A DNA stretch of 57,995 nt, from the NCBI GenBank assembly GCA_025933775.1, contig JAICZH010000004.1, positions 1-57,995 of the forward strand. The letters run 5' to 3'. Below the pieces are notes generated by a model. The model saw nothing but the letters and a program-made list of their open reading frames with translations. It was not told where the DNA came from and did no database searches. A program made the position numbers and the translations under genes. Each line of letters starts with the position of its first letter. Within the stretch, counting starts at the first letter, position 1. Below, piece by piece: positions 24,385-36,400 of this stretch. This DNA comes from Chitinophagaceae bacterium. Lineage in GTDB: Bacteria > Bacteroidota > Bacteroidia > Chitinophagales > Chitinophagaceae.

Positions 24385-26937
24385 TCATCTCTCCAATTGC
24401 ATTTGCATACGCTTCACTCTATCTTCCAATTTTTCTGAAGTAAGATTTTCTCGCATGCTATCTACTTTTATCGGGAAACAAAAAGGCGTAAGCCTGTTGG
24501 GAAATGTAATGATGATTTTGCTTTTTTGAATTCGTTGCAGCATGTTGCGTAAACGTTCTTCTTCCATTTGCTGCTCCATTACTTCGTTGAAGGATTGTCG
24601 TAATAATAAATTATTCGGTTCGTATTCTGTAAATACATTAAACAATAATGATGCTGATGCTTGCAGGTGTCTTGCTTTTTTTTGTTCGCCCGGATAGCCC
24701 ATAAAAATTAATCCGCCAATCACGGCAATATCTCTGAATTTTCTTTTTGCCATTTCCACGCTGTTCAGGCTTCGCTGAATATCATTCAATAAATTTTCCG
24801 GTGAAAATAATTCATACGAATTAGTATCATCAAGCGGTATCGGTTGATCGCTTAATAATTCAAATCCATAATCATTCATTGCAAGCGAAAAAGTAATTGG
24901 TGTGATGCGACTGATGCGATAAGCTAAAACCGCTGCCATGGCTTCATGCACCAATCTTCCTTCAAAAGGAAAAACAAAAAGATGAAAGCCATCCTTTGTT
25001 TCAATATGCTCAATCAGCAATTCATTTTGTTTTGGAATATGTGAAAGATATTCTTGTAATTCAAAAAGTGGTTGTAATATTTTTATTTCTTTTGGTTGCT
25101 TATTGCCTGTTGCCTGTTGCATATTGTTTGCAGCTTCATCAAATTTTTTTCTCAGCATAAATCCAAGATTAGCGGAGAGCGGCATCCTGCCTCCCTGCCA
25201 GCTGGGTATTCTTGATTTTTTAGAATTTGATTTTCTTACCAATGCTGTCATTTCTTTTATCATTACAAACTCAACCGTTCTTCCTGCAAGTGTAAATGCA
25301 TCGCCCGGTTGCAGGCTGGCAATAAACCATTCTTCTATAACACCGATAAATCCGCCGCTCATAAATTTTACTTTCATCATCGGCTCGCTTACAATAGTGC
25401 CGATGTGCATCCGGTGGCGCATGGCCATTCTCCGGTTATTTATTTTATATAAACCATCAATAATTTCTATTTTTTTATAATCATCATATTGATTTAATGC
25501 AACACCGCCAATGGTTATAAATTGTAGAATCTGCAACCATTCAGTTTCAAGAATATCTTTATAACAATAAGTAGTTTTTATTTCTTTAAAAATTTGTTCA
25601 GGAAAAAATCCATCAGAGATGGCAAGTGTTGTTAAATATTGTATCAACACATCAAAGCATAAAATTCTTGGTTCACGGCTTTCAATTAATTTTATTTCTG
25701 TTGCTTCTTTTAATGCAGCCGCTTCCATTAATTCAAGTGAATGAGTTGGTAAAAAATAAATTTTACTTACTTCTCCGGGCCTGTGTCCGCTTCTTCCGGC
25801 TCTCTGTAAAAAACGTGCAACACCTTTTGGAGAGCCCACTTGTATCACTGTTTCTACAGGACGAAAATCAACGCCAAGATCAAGGCTGGCCGTGCAAACC
25901 ACTGCTTTCAATTTTCCTGAATGTAAATTTTCTTCCACCCAACTTCTTAAATCCTGCTCAATGCTTCCATGATGTAATGCAATGGCGCCGGCCAGTTCCG
26001 GACACGCAGTTAATAAAGATTGATACCATAATTCACTCATGCCCCGAGTATTGATAAAAATCAATGTTGTTTTGCTTTCCAAAATAATCGGTATCACTTT
26101 ATCCACCAGCTTTAAACCTAAATGACCAGCCCAGGGGAATTTTTCTATTTCATCAGGAAATATTGATTTAATTTGAATGGGCTTATCAATGTTTGCAGTT
26201 ACCGTTACATGGTTTGATCTGACCCCCGGCTCTTCTCCAAAGAAGAGGGGAGAAAGCAATACTTCTTTTGCCTGATCAAGATTCCCGATTGTTGCAGATA
26301 TACCCCAAACAGAAAGCCCCCTCTCCCCCGAAGGGGGAAATAAGAAAGATTTATTCTCATCAATTGTTTTATCTGAAATACAATTTATAATTCTTGATAT
26401 TGCGAGTTCCACCTGCACGCCTCTTTTTGATCCGAGCAATTCGTGCCATTCATCAACAGCAATAATTTTTAATGATTTAAAAACATCTGAATAATTTTTT
26501 TGCGCTAATAAAAGATGGAGACTTTCCGGAGTAATGATAAGCACTTCCGGCATTTGCCGTTTTTGTTTCTGCCTTTCGTTGATGCTGGTATCTCCATTGC
26601 GAATACCTACTTTCCAATTCATTCCTAATTGATCAATTACTTCTTCCATTGCTCTTCCAATATCTGTTGCTAATGCGCGCAATGGCGTTATCCATAAAAG
26701 TTGTAAATTATTTTTTGATTTTGATTTATAATTTTCAGGATGTTCATTTATAAAATCAATAACTGCTCCCAGGAATACAGAAAACGTTTTGCCGCAGCCC
26801 GTTGGCGCATTTACCAATCCTGATTTTTTATTAATAATGTGTTGCCAGGTTTCTTCCTGAAAAGCAAATGGAATATATTCTTTTGATGTAAGCCATTGCT
26901 GAATTATTTTATAACCGGAAGTATTCTTTAATATCAC
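24385..26937 (-). CDS. Lhr-type (ligase-associated) DEXH-box DNA helicase
   Basis: 850 residues. Walker A APTGCGKT (44-51), TPLRALA, GDTSINERQKQ, TPESLHLLL, box II DEWH (162-165), SATIGNL, FINTRG, HHGS, TASLDLGVDF and the RAGRSGHRPG motif VI are all present. A winged-helix and Lhr-core C-terminal half follow. Relatives unwind DNA and, in the ligase-associated subgroup, sit with an ATP-dependent ligase and a beta-CASP exonuclease; neither is adjacent here. Two in-frame inserts, at about residues 198-208 and 229-241, coincide with GC-rich palindromic DNA and flank the SAT motif. They look like mobile repeats fixed in surface loops. Confidence 0.9.
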   Translation of the reverse strand: MILKNTSGYKIIQQWLTSKEYIPFAFQEETWQHIINKKSGLVNAPTGCGKTFSVFLGAVIDFINEHPENYKSKSKNNLQLLWITPLRALATDIGRAMEEVIDQLGMNWKVGIRNGDTSINERQKQKRQMPEVLIITPESLHLLLAQKNYSDVFKSLKIIAVDEWHELLGSKRGVQVELAISRIINCISDKTIDENKSFLFPPSGERGLSVWGISATIGNLDQAKEVLLSPLFFGEEPGVRSNHVTVTANIDKPIQIKSIFPDEIEKFPWAGHLGLKLVDKVIPIILESKTTLIFINTRGMSELWYQSLLTACPELAGAIALHHGSIEQDLRSWVEENLHSGKLKAVVCTASLDLGVDFRPVETVIQVGSPKGVARFLQRAGRSGHRPGEVSKIYFLPTHSLELMEAAALKEATEIKLIESREPRILCFDVLIQYLTTLAISDGFFPEQIFKEIKTTYCYKDILETEWLQILQFITIGGVALNQYDDYKKIEIIDGLYKINNRRMAMRHRMHIGTIVSEPMMKVKFMSGGFIGVIEEWFIASLQPGDAFTLAGRTVEFVMIKEMTALVRKSNSKKSRIPSWQGGRMPLSANLGFMLRKKFDEAANNMQQATGNKQPKEIKILQPLFELQEYLSHIPKQNELLIEHIETKDGFHLFVFPFEGRLVHEAMAAVLAYRISRITPITFSLAMNDYGFELLSDQPIPLDDTNSYELFSPENLLNDIQRSLNSVEMAKRKFRDIAVIGGLIFMGYPGEQKKARHLQASASLLFNVFTEYEPNNLLLRQSFNEVMEQQMEEERLRNMLQRIQKSKIIITFPNRLTPFCFPIKVDSMRENLTSEKLEDRVKRMQMQLER
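26219..26253. repeat. Palindromic element inserted in frame in the helicase gene (1)
   Basis: CTCTTCT / AGAAGAG (26230-26247) with loop CCAA, flanked by a C-run and G-run. On the minus strand it encodes SPLFFGEEPGVRS, a stretch unlike the surrounding helicase sequence. Confidence 0.65.
26315..26343. repeat. Palindromic element inserted in frame in the helicase gene (2)
   Basis: A GC-rich patch whose core CCCCC-GAA-GGGGG lies at about 26325-26337, preceded by another C-run. On the minus strand it encodes FPPSGERGL just before the SAT motif. Local base composition contrasts sharply with the AT-rich gene. Confidence 0.6.
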
Positions 26938-27156
26938 TAAACTAAATTAGGATACAATTTTTTAAATTAGTTTTTTGGTACAATATTTAATTTATGTTTA
27001 AACTTTCTAAATGCATTTCAAAATAGGAATGGTGAAAAACAAAAAGCCCAAGCATAAAAAAATGGGAAAATAAAGGTGCATTTATATCTTATAGAAATAC
27101 AAAATTGGTTGCATTAAGACCCACTCAAATGATAAAAAGTATTTTTTTAATAGTTG

Positions 27157-27164
27157 TAAATTTG
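27157..27164 (+). promoter_or_regulatory. -7 box of uvrB
   Basis: TAAATTTG fits TAnnTTTG; the uvrB ATG follows after only eight bases, so the leader is very short or absent. Confidence 0.55.
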
Positions 27165-27172
27165 CATCCCGT

Positions 27173-29203
27173 ATGCGTTTTCAACTCAACTCATCATATC
27201 AGCCAGCAGGCGACCAGCCGGAAGCTATAGAACAACTTACCAGAGGTATTTTAGAAGGAGAAAAATATCAAACATTATTAGGTGTTACCGGAAGCGGTAA
27301 AACTTTTACTATGGCGAATGTAATTCAAAATGTACAACGGCCTACGCTTGTTCTTACGCATAACAAAACGCTGGTAGCCCAGTTGTATGGTGAGTTTCGT
27401 CAATTTTTCCCTGATAATTCTGTTGGCTATTTTGTTTCTTATTATGATTACTATCAGCCAGAAGCATATATGCCTGTGAGTGATGTGTACATCGAAAAAG
27501 ATTTAAGCATTAATGAAGAATTAGATAAATTAAGATTGGCTGCTACATCACAATTATTAACCGGCAGAAGAGATATTATTGTGGTTGCAAGTGTGAGTTG
27601 TATTTATGGGATTGGCAATCCAAAAGATTTTGCTGAAGGCGTTGTGTGGATTAAAGAAGGAGAAACTATAAGCCGCCAGGGATTTTTACATTCATTGGTA
27701 AATGGATTGTATTCAAGAACGCAAGGCGATTTTGCAAGAGGCACCTTTCGGGTAAAAGGCGATACGGTTGATATCAATCTTCCATACATGGATAATGGTT
27801 ATCGCATTACTTTTTTCGGAGATGAAATTGAAAGTATTGAAACGCTTGAACTCAGCACTGGCAAAAGGATTCAAAAGGTTGAGGATGCTGCTATTTTTCC
27901 TGCAAATTTATACATTGCTCCAAAAGATAAACTGCAACAAATATTGTATGAGATACAGGATGAATGTGCGAGGCAAACAGAATATTTTAAAAGCATCGGG
28001 AAATATATTGAAGCGCAAAGAATTTCTGAACGTGTAAATTATGATGTAGAGATGATTCGTGAATTAGGTTATTGCAACGGTGTAGAAAATTATTCAAGAT
28101 TTTTTGACAGAAGAGAGCCCGGCACAAGGCCTTTTTGTTTATTGGATTATTTCCCTCCCGATTTTCTTTGCATTCTTGATGAAAGCCATCAAACGATTCC
28201 ACAAGTAAGTGGAATGTATGGAGGTGATAGATCAAGAAAATTAATTTTAGTGGATTATGGATTTCGGTTGCCTTCAGCATTAGATAATCGCCCGCTGAAT
28301 TTTAATGAGTTTGAAAACATGCTCAATCAAACCATTTATGTAAGCGCAACACCCGGCGATTATGAATTGGAAAAAACGGGAGGCATAGTGGTGGAGCAGG
28401 TTGTAAGGCCAACGGGATTATTAGATCCTCCGATTGAAATACGTCCTTCCATAAATCAGATTGATGATTTGCTGGATGAAATTGATAAAAGAGTTACAAA
28501 GGGCGATCGCGTTTTGGTTACTACATTAACCAAACGTATGGCAGAAGAAATGGATAAATATTTACACCGGATAAATATAAAATCAAAATATATTCATAGC
28601 GAAGTTGATACGTTGGAAAGAGTTGAAATATTGCGCCAGCTTAGGCTTGGTGAAATAGATGTTTTGGTTGGCGTAAATCTTTTGCGCGAGGGACTTGATC
28701 TACCAGAAGTGTCGCTGGTAGCCATTTTGGATGCAGATAAAGAAGGTTTTTTACGCAATGAAAGATCGCTTACACAAACCGCAGGCAGGGCTGCGCGTAA
28801 TGTAGAAGGATTGGTAATTTTTTATGCTGATAAAATTACCGAAAGCATGCAAAAAACAATTGATGAAACCACACGCAGAAGAGAAAAACAAATTCAATAT
28901 AATGTGGAGCACAATATAACACCCACGACTATACGAAAATCTGTTGAACAAATTATGGGGCAAACGTCTGTGCTGGATATAAAAGGTTATAATGAAAAAT
29001 CGCATTACGCTGTGGATGAAATTGTAACCGTTGCAGCAGAAGATGAAGTGGAGTATAAAACCATTCCGCAAATGGAAAAAGCAGTTAAAGCTATAAAAAG
29101 CAAAATGGAGAAAGCCGCACGAGACCTGGATTTCATGGAAGCCGCACGATTACGCGATGAAATGTTCCGGATGCAAAAAGAGTTGGGAGAAATGAAAAAT
29201 TAG
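27173..29203 (+). CDS. uvrB: Excinuclease ABC subunit B
   Basis: 676 residues, the usual UvrB length. The N-terminus RFQLNSSYQPAGDQPEAI, Walker A GVTGSGKT, the DNA-clamping beta-hairpin FVSYYDYYQPEAY, DESH (ILDESHQTIPQ), GVNLLREGLDLPEVSL and TAGRAARN are all present. A C-terminal UVR motif that binds UvrC (EKAARDLDFMEAARLRDEM) completes it. It verifies DNA damage after UvrA loading and positions UvrC for dual incision. It is divergent from the Lhr-type helicase, with 235 bases between them, and has its own -7 box. Confidence 0.97.
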   Translation: MRFQLNSSYQPAGDQPEAIEQLTRGILEGEKYQTLLGVTGSGKTFTMANVIQNVQRPTLVLTHNKTLVAQLYGEFRQFFPDNSVGYFVSYYDYYQPEAYMPVSDVYIEKDLSINEELDKLRLAATSQLLTGRRDIIVVASVSCIYGIGNPKDFAEGVVWIKEGETISRQGFLHSLVNGLYSRTQGDFARGTFRVKGDTVDINLPYMDNGYRITFFGDEIESIETLELSTGKRIQKVEDAAIFPANLYIAPKDKLQQILYEIQDECARQTEYFKSIGKYIEAQRISERVNYDVEMIRELGYCNGVENYSRFFDRREPGTRPFCLLDYFPPDFLCILDESHQTIPQVSGMYGGDRSRKLILVDYGFRLPSALDNRPLNFNEFENMLNQTIYVSATPGDYELEKTGGIVVEQVVRPTGLLDPPIEIRPSINQIDDLLDEIDKRVTKGDRVLVTTLTKRMAEEMDKYLHRINIKSKYIHSEVDTLERVEILRQLRLGEIDVLVGVNLLREGLDLPEVSLVAILDADKEGFLRNERSLTQTAGRAARNVEGLVIFYADKITESMQKTIDETTRRREKQIQYNVEHNITPTTIRKSVEQIMGQTSVLDIKGYNEKSHYAVDEIVTVAAEDEVEYKTIPQMEKAVKAIKSKMEKAARDLDFMEAARLRDEMFRMQKELGEMKN

Positions 29204-29223
29204 TATTAAAATAAATCACTTTG

Positions 29224-30483
29224 TTATGCGGCAGGTTGTTCTTCGGGCAATTCTATAATAAAGGTAGCTCCTTCACCAGGCTTACCCACCGCGGTTATAA
29301 AGCCATTGTGTTTTTCTACAATTTTTTTACAAATTGATAAACCAACTCCAGAGCCCTGGTATTCGTGATAGCTGTGCAGTCTTTTAAAAATTACAAATAT
29401 ATCATCTTCATAAGCCGGATCAAAACCAATTCCATTATCTGAAACGGATATTCTGTAATAGCTGAGGTTGCGGAGATTCTTTATTTTTTCCGAAGAAATA
29501 TTAATAGAAAGTTGGGTATCTTTTTTTCTGAATTTAATAGCATTGTTTATTAAATTATAAAACAGTTGGCGTATTAAAGAAGGTATTACACAAAGCACCG
29601 GCAAGTCGTTAATAAGTATGTGCACGTTATTTTTTTCTATTTCAATTTCCAGTTCCAATAAAGCTTCATTCACTAATTCATTCAGGTGAGTGTTTATAAA
29701 ATCATTTGAATGAACAGTCTTTCTTGAAAACTGCAGCAGGTCGTTAATAAGAGATTGCATCCGGTGAGAAGAGCTTTCAATTTTTTTCAAATATTTTTCT
29801 ACATCGGAAGGGTTGTTTTGTTTTACTAAAATTTTATCGCTAAAAACCATTATTTTTCTCAGCGGTTCCTGAAGGTCGTGCGAGGCAACATAAGCAAAGC
29901 GATCGAGTTCTTCATTGATGGCAAGCAGGCGTTCATTATTATCAATAAGCTGTTTGTTTAGCAACTTTACTTTTTCTTCCGATATTTTTCGTTCTTCAAT
30001 TTCTTTTTGCAAAGATTTATTGGTTGCTAATAATTTTTTTTCATGAATAATAAGTTGTTGATTTTTTCGATATAATTCTACAAAAACTCCTACTTTGGCT
30101 CTCAGCAATTCGGAGTGAATGGGTTTATAAATATAATCAACTCCGCCCATGCGGTATCCTTTAAAGATAGATTCTTCACCCTGGTTGTGAGCGGTTATAA
30201 AAATAATGGGAATGTGTTTTAATTTATCTCTCTCGTAAATGATGGTTGCTGTATCAAACCCGTTAAGGTCGGGCATTTGCACATCCATAAGGATGAGGGA
30301 AAAGTCGTGTTGTTTTAATAAAATTTTTAGAGCTGCTCTTCCAGAATTGGCTTTTACGATAGTATAATTATCATTTTCTAAAAGTGTTTCAATAGAAAAG
30401 AGATTATCTTCCCTGTCGTCAACAATTAAAATTTTAATATCGTTTTTGCTATGTATTTCTTTTATATCTTTTAGGGTAGCCAT
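29224..30483 (-). CDS. Receiver-histidine kinase protein
   Basis: 419 residues, soluble. An N-terminal receiver (about 15-130) has IVDDRED, phosphoacceptor LILMDVQMPDLNG, FITAHN and YIYKPIHSE. A coiled coil follows (about 135-195), then a HisKA helix with SHDLQEPLRKI and an ATPase domain (FYNLINNAIKF, DNGIGFD, IFKRLHSYHEYQGSGVGLS). The receiver-first order suggests it is switched by another kinase. It begins five bases after the 2045-residue multi-HAMP kinase stops and must be co-transcribed with it, so that kinase is a probable upstream partner (inference). Confidence 0.93.
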   Translation of the reverse strand: MATLKDIKEIHSKNDIKILIVDDREDNLFSIETLLENDNYTIVKANSGRAALKILLKQHDFSLILMDVQMPDLNGFDTATIIYERDKLKHIPIIFITAHNQGEESIFKGYRMGGVDYIYKPIHSELLRAKVGVFVELYRKNQQLIIHEKKLLATNKSLQKEIEERKISEEKVKLLNKQLIDNNERLLAINEELDRFAYVASHDLQEPLRKIMVFSDKILVKQNNPSDVEKYLKKIESSSHRMQSLINDLLQFSRKTVHSNDFINTHLNELVNEALLELEIEIEKNNVHILINDLPVLCVIPSLIRQLFYNLINNAIKFRKKDTQLSINISSEKIKNLRNLSYYRISVSDNGIGFDPAYEDDIFVIFKRLHSYHEYQGSGVGLSICKKIVEKHNGFITAVGKPGEGATFIIELPEEQPAA

Positions 30484-30488
30484 TGCTG

Positions 30489-33400
30489 CTATTTTTTATA
30501 TAACCACACTCTCATTAGCGACATGAGTTGATCAATTTTTAAAGGTTTGGTTATATAATCGGAAGCGCCTGCTTCAATACATTTTTCTCTATCGCCTTTC
30601 ATTGCTTTTGCTGTTACTGCTATTATGGGCAATGAATTGTTTTTATGTTCTCGTCTTATTTTTTGAATGGTTTCATAGCCATCCATTTCCGGCATCATTA
30701 TATCCATAAGTACAATATCTGTTTCATTATTTTCGCTAAGAAGGTTCATCGCTTCTTTGCCGCTCTCGGCAGTAATTGTATTTATATTGAACCTTTCAAA
30801 TGTGGAAGTAAGTGCAAATAAATTACGAACGTCATCATCTACTACTAATACATTTTTGCCGGCTAATACATCTTTTTTGGAACGAAGATCTTCAATCATT
30901 TTTCTTTTTTCAGGAAGAAGATCTTTATGGTCAATATGCAAAAGCATAATAGTTTCTTCTAATAAAAGATCGAGCGATTGAACATCTTTTAAAATAATTT
31001 TATTGGCATATAGTTTTAATTTGGATCTTTCTCTTGCTGAAAAACTTTTGGCAGAATAAATTATGACAGGCGTCATTTGTAATTTTTTAATGGCGCTTAT
31101 TTCTGTTACAAATTCCATCCCTGCAATATCGGGAAGCATATAATCTACAATAATACAGTCGTATGAATTTTTCTCAATTAATTCTAAAGCGGCTTTGCCT
31201 AAATTGGTAATTTCAATTTCTATCAAATCTCCGTTTTCAAGAATTTTAGCAACCTGTGAAGAATCGAGTTCATTGTCTTCCACAATTAATAACCGCTTCG
31301 GCTTTTTATTGCTGAATTCTGCAATGTCGTTAAATAAAATATTTAATGCTTCTGCCTTTAATGGCTTGAGATGGAAGCTGCGTGCGCCGCGTTGCATAGC
31401 CAATAAACGATTTTCTTCGCCCGAAATAAGATGAACCGGAATGTGCCTGAAATTTATATCATTTTTAAAAAGGTCCAGAATGCGCCATCCGCTGGCATCG
31501 GGCAATTTCACATCCAGGGTTACAGCAATAGGGATGTATTTATTAGCAAGGTCAAATACTTCGCCAAAGTTGGTAGCCACTACTATTTTCAAATCTTTTT
31601 CATGCGCTTTTTCAATCATAATTTTTCCAAACCGAAGGTCGTCTTCCACTACAAGAACTACTTTTTCTCCGGCAATAATATTATTCCTGTCGTCGCCAAC
31701 TTCATTGATCACTTCTTTTAATACATCCATTTCTTTTGTTTCAGAAACTTTTACAGTGGGCACAGATTGAATAACTACATCACCGGTGCCATCTTCAAGT
31801 TTGTATTCACTTACTTTAAGATTTGAATGTTTTTCTTTTTTTGCAATTGCCGAATTGTATTCAATCGGAAGGAATAAAGTAAATGTGCTTCCCAACCCGG
31901 CTTCGCTTTCGAGTTCAATAGTTCCGCCTAAAAGATCGGCAAGTCCGCGGCTGATTGATAATCCTAATCCGGTGCCGCCATACTTTCTACTGGTAGAGCC
32001 TTCGGCCTGTTGAAAGGCTTCAAAAATAATATTTTGTTTATCTTTTGAAATTCCAATGCCGGTGTCTTTAATTTCAAAAGCCACTACCCGCCTTGCAGAA
32101 TCCAGCGCCGGATGGCCTTGTTTCCAATTATGATTGGCTTCGTATATTTTTAGTTTTACTTCACCTTTTTCAGTAAACTTAAATGAATTGGACAATAAAT
32201 TTTTTAATATTTGATTGAGCCTTTGCGCATCAGTTTCCAGGCTGCCGGGTAATTTTTCATCCATTTCAATATTAAACCGTAAATTTTTATTTTCAGAAAT
32301 ATGCTTGAAAGTGGTTTCAACAAAAGCGGTGATAGCGCTGAAACGAAGGTTAATAAAATCAGTAGAAATGTACCCGGATTCAATTTTAGAAATATCCAGA
32401 ATATCATTAATCAATTGAATAAGATCATCGCCGCAACTGTGAATTGTTCTTGCATACCTTACTTGCTTTTCATTCAGGTTACCTTCATGATTTTCGTATA
32501 ATTGCTGGGCCAATATTAATAAAGAATTCAATGGTGTACGCAGCTCATGCGACATGTTTGCAAGAAATTCCGATTTATATTTGGAAGTAATTTGCAATTG
32601 CTCGGCTTTATCTTCGAGCGACCTCCTGGCTTCTTCTACTTCTTTATTTTTTGCTTCTACTTCTTCTTTTTGTTTAATCATCAGTTGCGCCCTGTCTTCA
32701 AGTTGTTCATTGGTTCTTCTTAATTCTTCGGTAAGCGATTGAGATTGCTCCAGCAATCCTTCAGTTCTGGAATTGGCTTCTATTGTATTTAATACAATGC
32801 CGATGCTTTCTGTAAGCTGGCTTAAAAAATCGAGGTGGGTTTCGCTGAATGCATCAAAAGATGCCAGTTCAATAACTGCTTTTATTTCGGTTTCAAATAA
32901 AACCGGAAGAACAATTAAATTTACAGGAGATGCTTTTCCTAATCCTGAATTTATTTTAATATAATTTTTAGGAAGATTGGTTAATAATATTCTTTCTTTT
33001 TCCACAGCACATTGTCCTATCAAACCTTCGCCTAATGCAAATTCTTTAGAGGCTTTTATTTCATCGCCATAAGCGTAAGCGGCAAATAATTTTAATTTTT
33101 GATTTTGAATATTTTCATCTTGTTGTAAAATATAAAACATTCCTTTTTGTGCATTTACTACTTGAGCAAGCTCAGAAAGGATTCTGCGCGTTACTGTGTT
33201 TAAATCTTTTTGTCCTTGCAGCATTTGTGTAAACTTTGCAAGATTCGATTTCAACCAGTCTTGTTCCTGGTTTCGTAAGGTTGTTCGTTTAAGATTTACG
33301 ATCATCTGGTTAATGGTATCTTTCAACTCTTCCACTTCACCTTTGGCTTCTACCCTGATCATTTGAGTAAGATCGCCTTTCGTTACAGAGGAAGCAACAT

Positions 33401-36400
33401 CAGCAATTGCACGAACCTGTGTTGTTAAATTTTCTGCAAGCTGGTTTACATTTTCGGTAAGATTTTTCCAAATACCAGAAGCGCCGGGAACACTTGCTTG
33501 GCCGCCAAGCCTCCCTTCTACGCCCACTTCGCGGGCAACAGTAGTAACCTGGTCCGCAAAAACGGCGAGTGTGTCAATCATTTCATTTATGGTATCCGTT
33601 AACTGGGCTACTTCGCCGCGGGAAACGATAGATAATTTTTGTTTCAGGTTTCCCGTTGCAACAGCTGTTACCACTTTTGCAATTCCGCGTACCTGGTTGG
33701 TTAAGTTGGATGCCATCATGTTTACTGAATCTGTCAAATCTTTCCAGGTTCCTGCAACGCCTTGCACTTCTGATTGACCTCCCAACTTTCCTTCGGTGCC
33801 TACTTCTCTTGCTACACGCGTCACTTCATAAGCAAATGAATTCAATTGATCAACCATTGTATTGATTGTATTTTTTAAATCAAATATTTCTCCTTTCACA
33901 TCAATGGTTACTTTTTTTGAAAGATCACCTGATGCAACTGCTTTGGTTACTTCAGCAATATTTCTTACTTGTGAAGTAAGGTTACCTGTCATTTGATTTA
34001 CAGAATCAGTAAGATCTTTCCACGTTCCGGCAACACCTGGTACAAATGCCTGGCCGCCCAGCTTTCCATCGGTTCCTACTTCTCTTGCCACACGGGTTAC
34101 TTCCGATGCGAATGCGCGCAACTGATCTACCATTGTATTCAATGTTTCTTTCAACTGCAATATTTCTCCACGCACATCCACTGTAATTTTTCTGGACATA
34201 TCACCATTTGCAACTGCAATGGCCACGTCTGCAATATTTCTTACCTGAGCTGTAAGGTTTCCTGCCATTTGATTTACAGAATCAGTAAGGTCTTTCCATG
34301 TTCCAGCCACACCGGGCACATTCGCCTGTCCGCCGAGTTTTCCTTCCGTACCTACTTCTCTTGCCACACGAGTTACTTCCGATGCAAAAGCCCTGAGCTG
34401 CTCCACCATTGTATTAATGGTATTTTTTAATTCAAGAATTTCTCCTTTTACATCCACTTCAATTTTGCGTGAAAGATCTCCATTAGCAACGGCGGTAGTT
34501 ACTTCAGCAATGTTTCTTACCTGTGATGTTAAGTTGGAAGCCATCTTATTTACCGAATCAGTTAAATCTTTCCAAAGTCCTTCTACGCCCGGCACATCTG
34601 CCTGACCACCGAGCATTCCTTCGCTTCCCACTTCTCTTGCAACACGAAATACTTCTGAACCAAATGAATTTAACTGGTCAACCATTGTATTGATGGTATT
34701 CTTTAATTCAAGGATTTCTCCTTTTACATCCACAGTAATTTTTCTGGATAAATCTCCTTTTGCTACAGCGGTTGTTACTTCGGCAATGTTTCTTACCTGC
34801 GCTGTAAGATTAGAGCCCATTTGATTTACTGATTCGGTTAAATCTTTCCATGTTCCGCCTACACCTTTTACTTTTGCCTGTCCGCCCAGCTTCCCTTCTG
34901 TACCTACTTCCAATGCAACTCTTGTTACTTCCGATGCGAAAGAGTTGAGTTGATCCACCATGGTGTTGATTGTTTTTTTCAATTCAAGAATTTCACCGGC
35001 AACATCCACCGTAATTTTTTTTGATAAATCACCATTGGCAACTGCTGTTGTTACTTCTGCAATGTTTCGCACCTGAGCAGTAAGATTTGATCCCATTTGA
35101 TTTACGGAATCTGTAAGGTCTTTCCATGTTCCGCCAACGCCCTGCACCTTTGCTTGTCCCCCCAACTTGCCTTCTGTACCTACTTCCAATGCTACACGAG
35201 TTACTTCCGATGCAAAAGAGTTGAGCTGATCCACCATTGTATTGATCGTATTTTTTAATTCAAGAATTTCTCCCTGCACATCTACAGTAATTTTTTTAGA
35301 AAGGTCGCCGTTTGCAACTGCTGTGGTTACATCAGCAATATTGCGAACTTGGGCCGTAAGATTAGAGCCCATTTGATTTACGGATTCCGTTAAATCTTTC
35401 CATACGCCGCCTACGCCTTTTACAGTTGCCTGGCCGCCGAGTTTTCCCTCCGAACCAACTTCTCTTGCCACGCGGGTTACTTCCGCAGAAAAAGAATTCA
35501 ACTGATCAACCATTGTATTGATGGTGTTTTTTAATTCAAGAATTTCACCTTTTACATCTACTGTAATTTTTCTTGAAAGGTCGCCTCTTGCAACTGCGGT
35601 AGTTACTTCCGCAATGTTTCTTACCTGGCCTGTAAGATTGGAAGCCATTTGATTTACAGAATCAGTAAGGTCTTTCCAGGTTCCTGCAACGCCTTTTACT
35701 TCGGCTTGTCCGCCCAGTTTTCCATCTGTTCCTACTTCTCTTGCTACACGGGTTACTTCCGATGAAAATGAATTCAACTGATCTACCATTGTATTGATGG
35801 TATCTTTTAATTCAAGAATTTCTCCCTGTACATCTACTGTAATTTTTTTGGATAAATCTCCTTTGGCAACTGCTGTGGTTACCTCGGCGATGTTTCGCAC
35901 TTGTCCTGTAAGGTTTCCTGCCATTTGATTTACAGAATCGGTAAGGTCTTTCCAAACGCCGGCAACTCCCTTTACTTTTGCTTGTCCGCCAAGGATTCCT
36001 TCGGAGCCTACTTCCCGTGCAACACGGGTTACTTCCATCGAAAAAAGGTTGAGCTGTTTTACCATATCATTTACTTCTTTGGCAATTCTTCCAAACTCAC
36101 CCTGTAATAAATGATCACCTATTTTTAAAGGCATTTCCTGCGAAAGATTTCCTTTTGCAACAGAACTTATCACATGAGCTATTTCAATAGTTGGATGCAC
36201 GAGGTCGGAGATGAGATTATTGATTGAATCAACACCGGTATTCCATGAGCCTCTTGCCGACCTTGGCAACTCAACTCGATGGCCAAGCTTTCCCTGCTTT
36301 CCAATGGTGTTGCGTGCGAGCGTTAACTCTTTAAACCAAATTTCATTTAATGAAATAATTTCGTTGAGTGTATCGCAAATTTTTCCATTTATCCCCATTC

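Noticed and set aside
24385-26937. Helicase as part of a defence island
   Set aside because: Motifs match the Lhr/ligase-associated group and neighbours are uvrB and a TamB-like gene; no nuclease, methylase or other defence gene is near.
33993-34430. Long antisense open frames (up to 145 codons) over the multi-HAMP kinase gene
   Set aside because: They repeat with the 276-bp period of the real gene and read as cysteine-rich low-similarity shadows; no start signal or family match.
33310-36060. The 276-bp tandem array as a CRISPR or satellite-like non-coding array
   Set aside because: The units are continuous, in frame and encode HAMP domains with conserved residues; there are no spacers.
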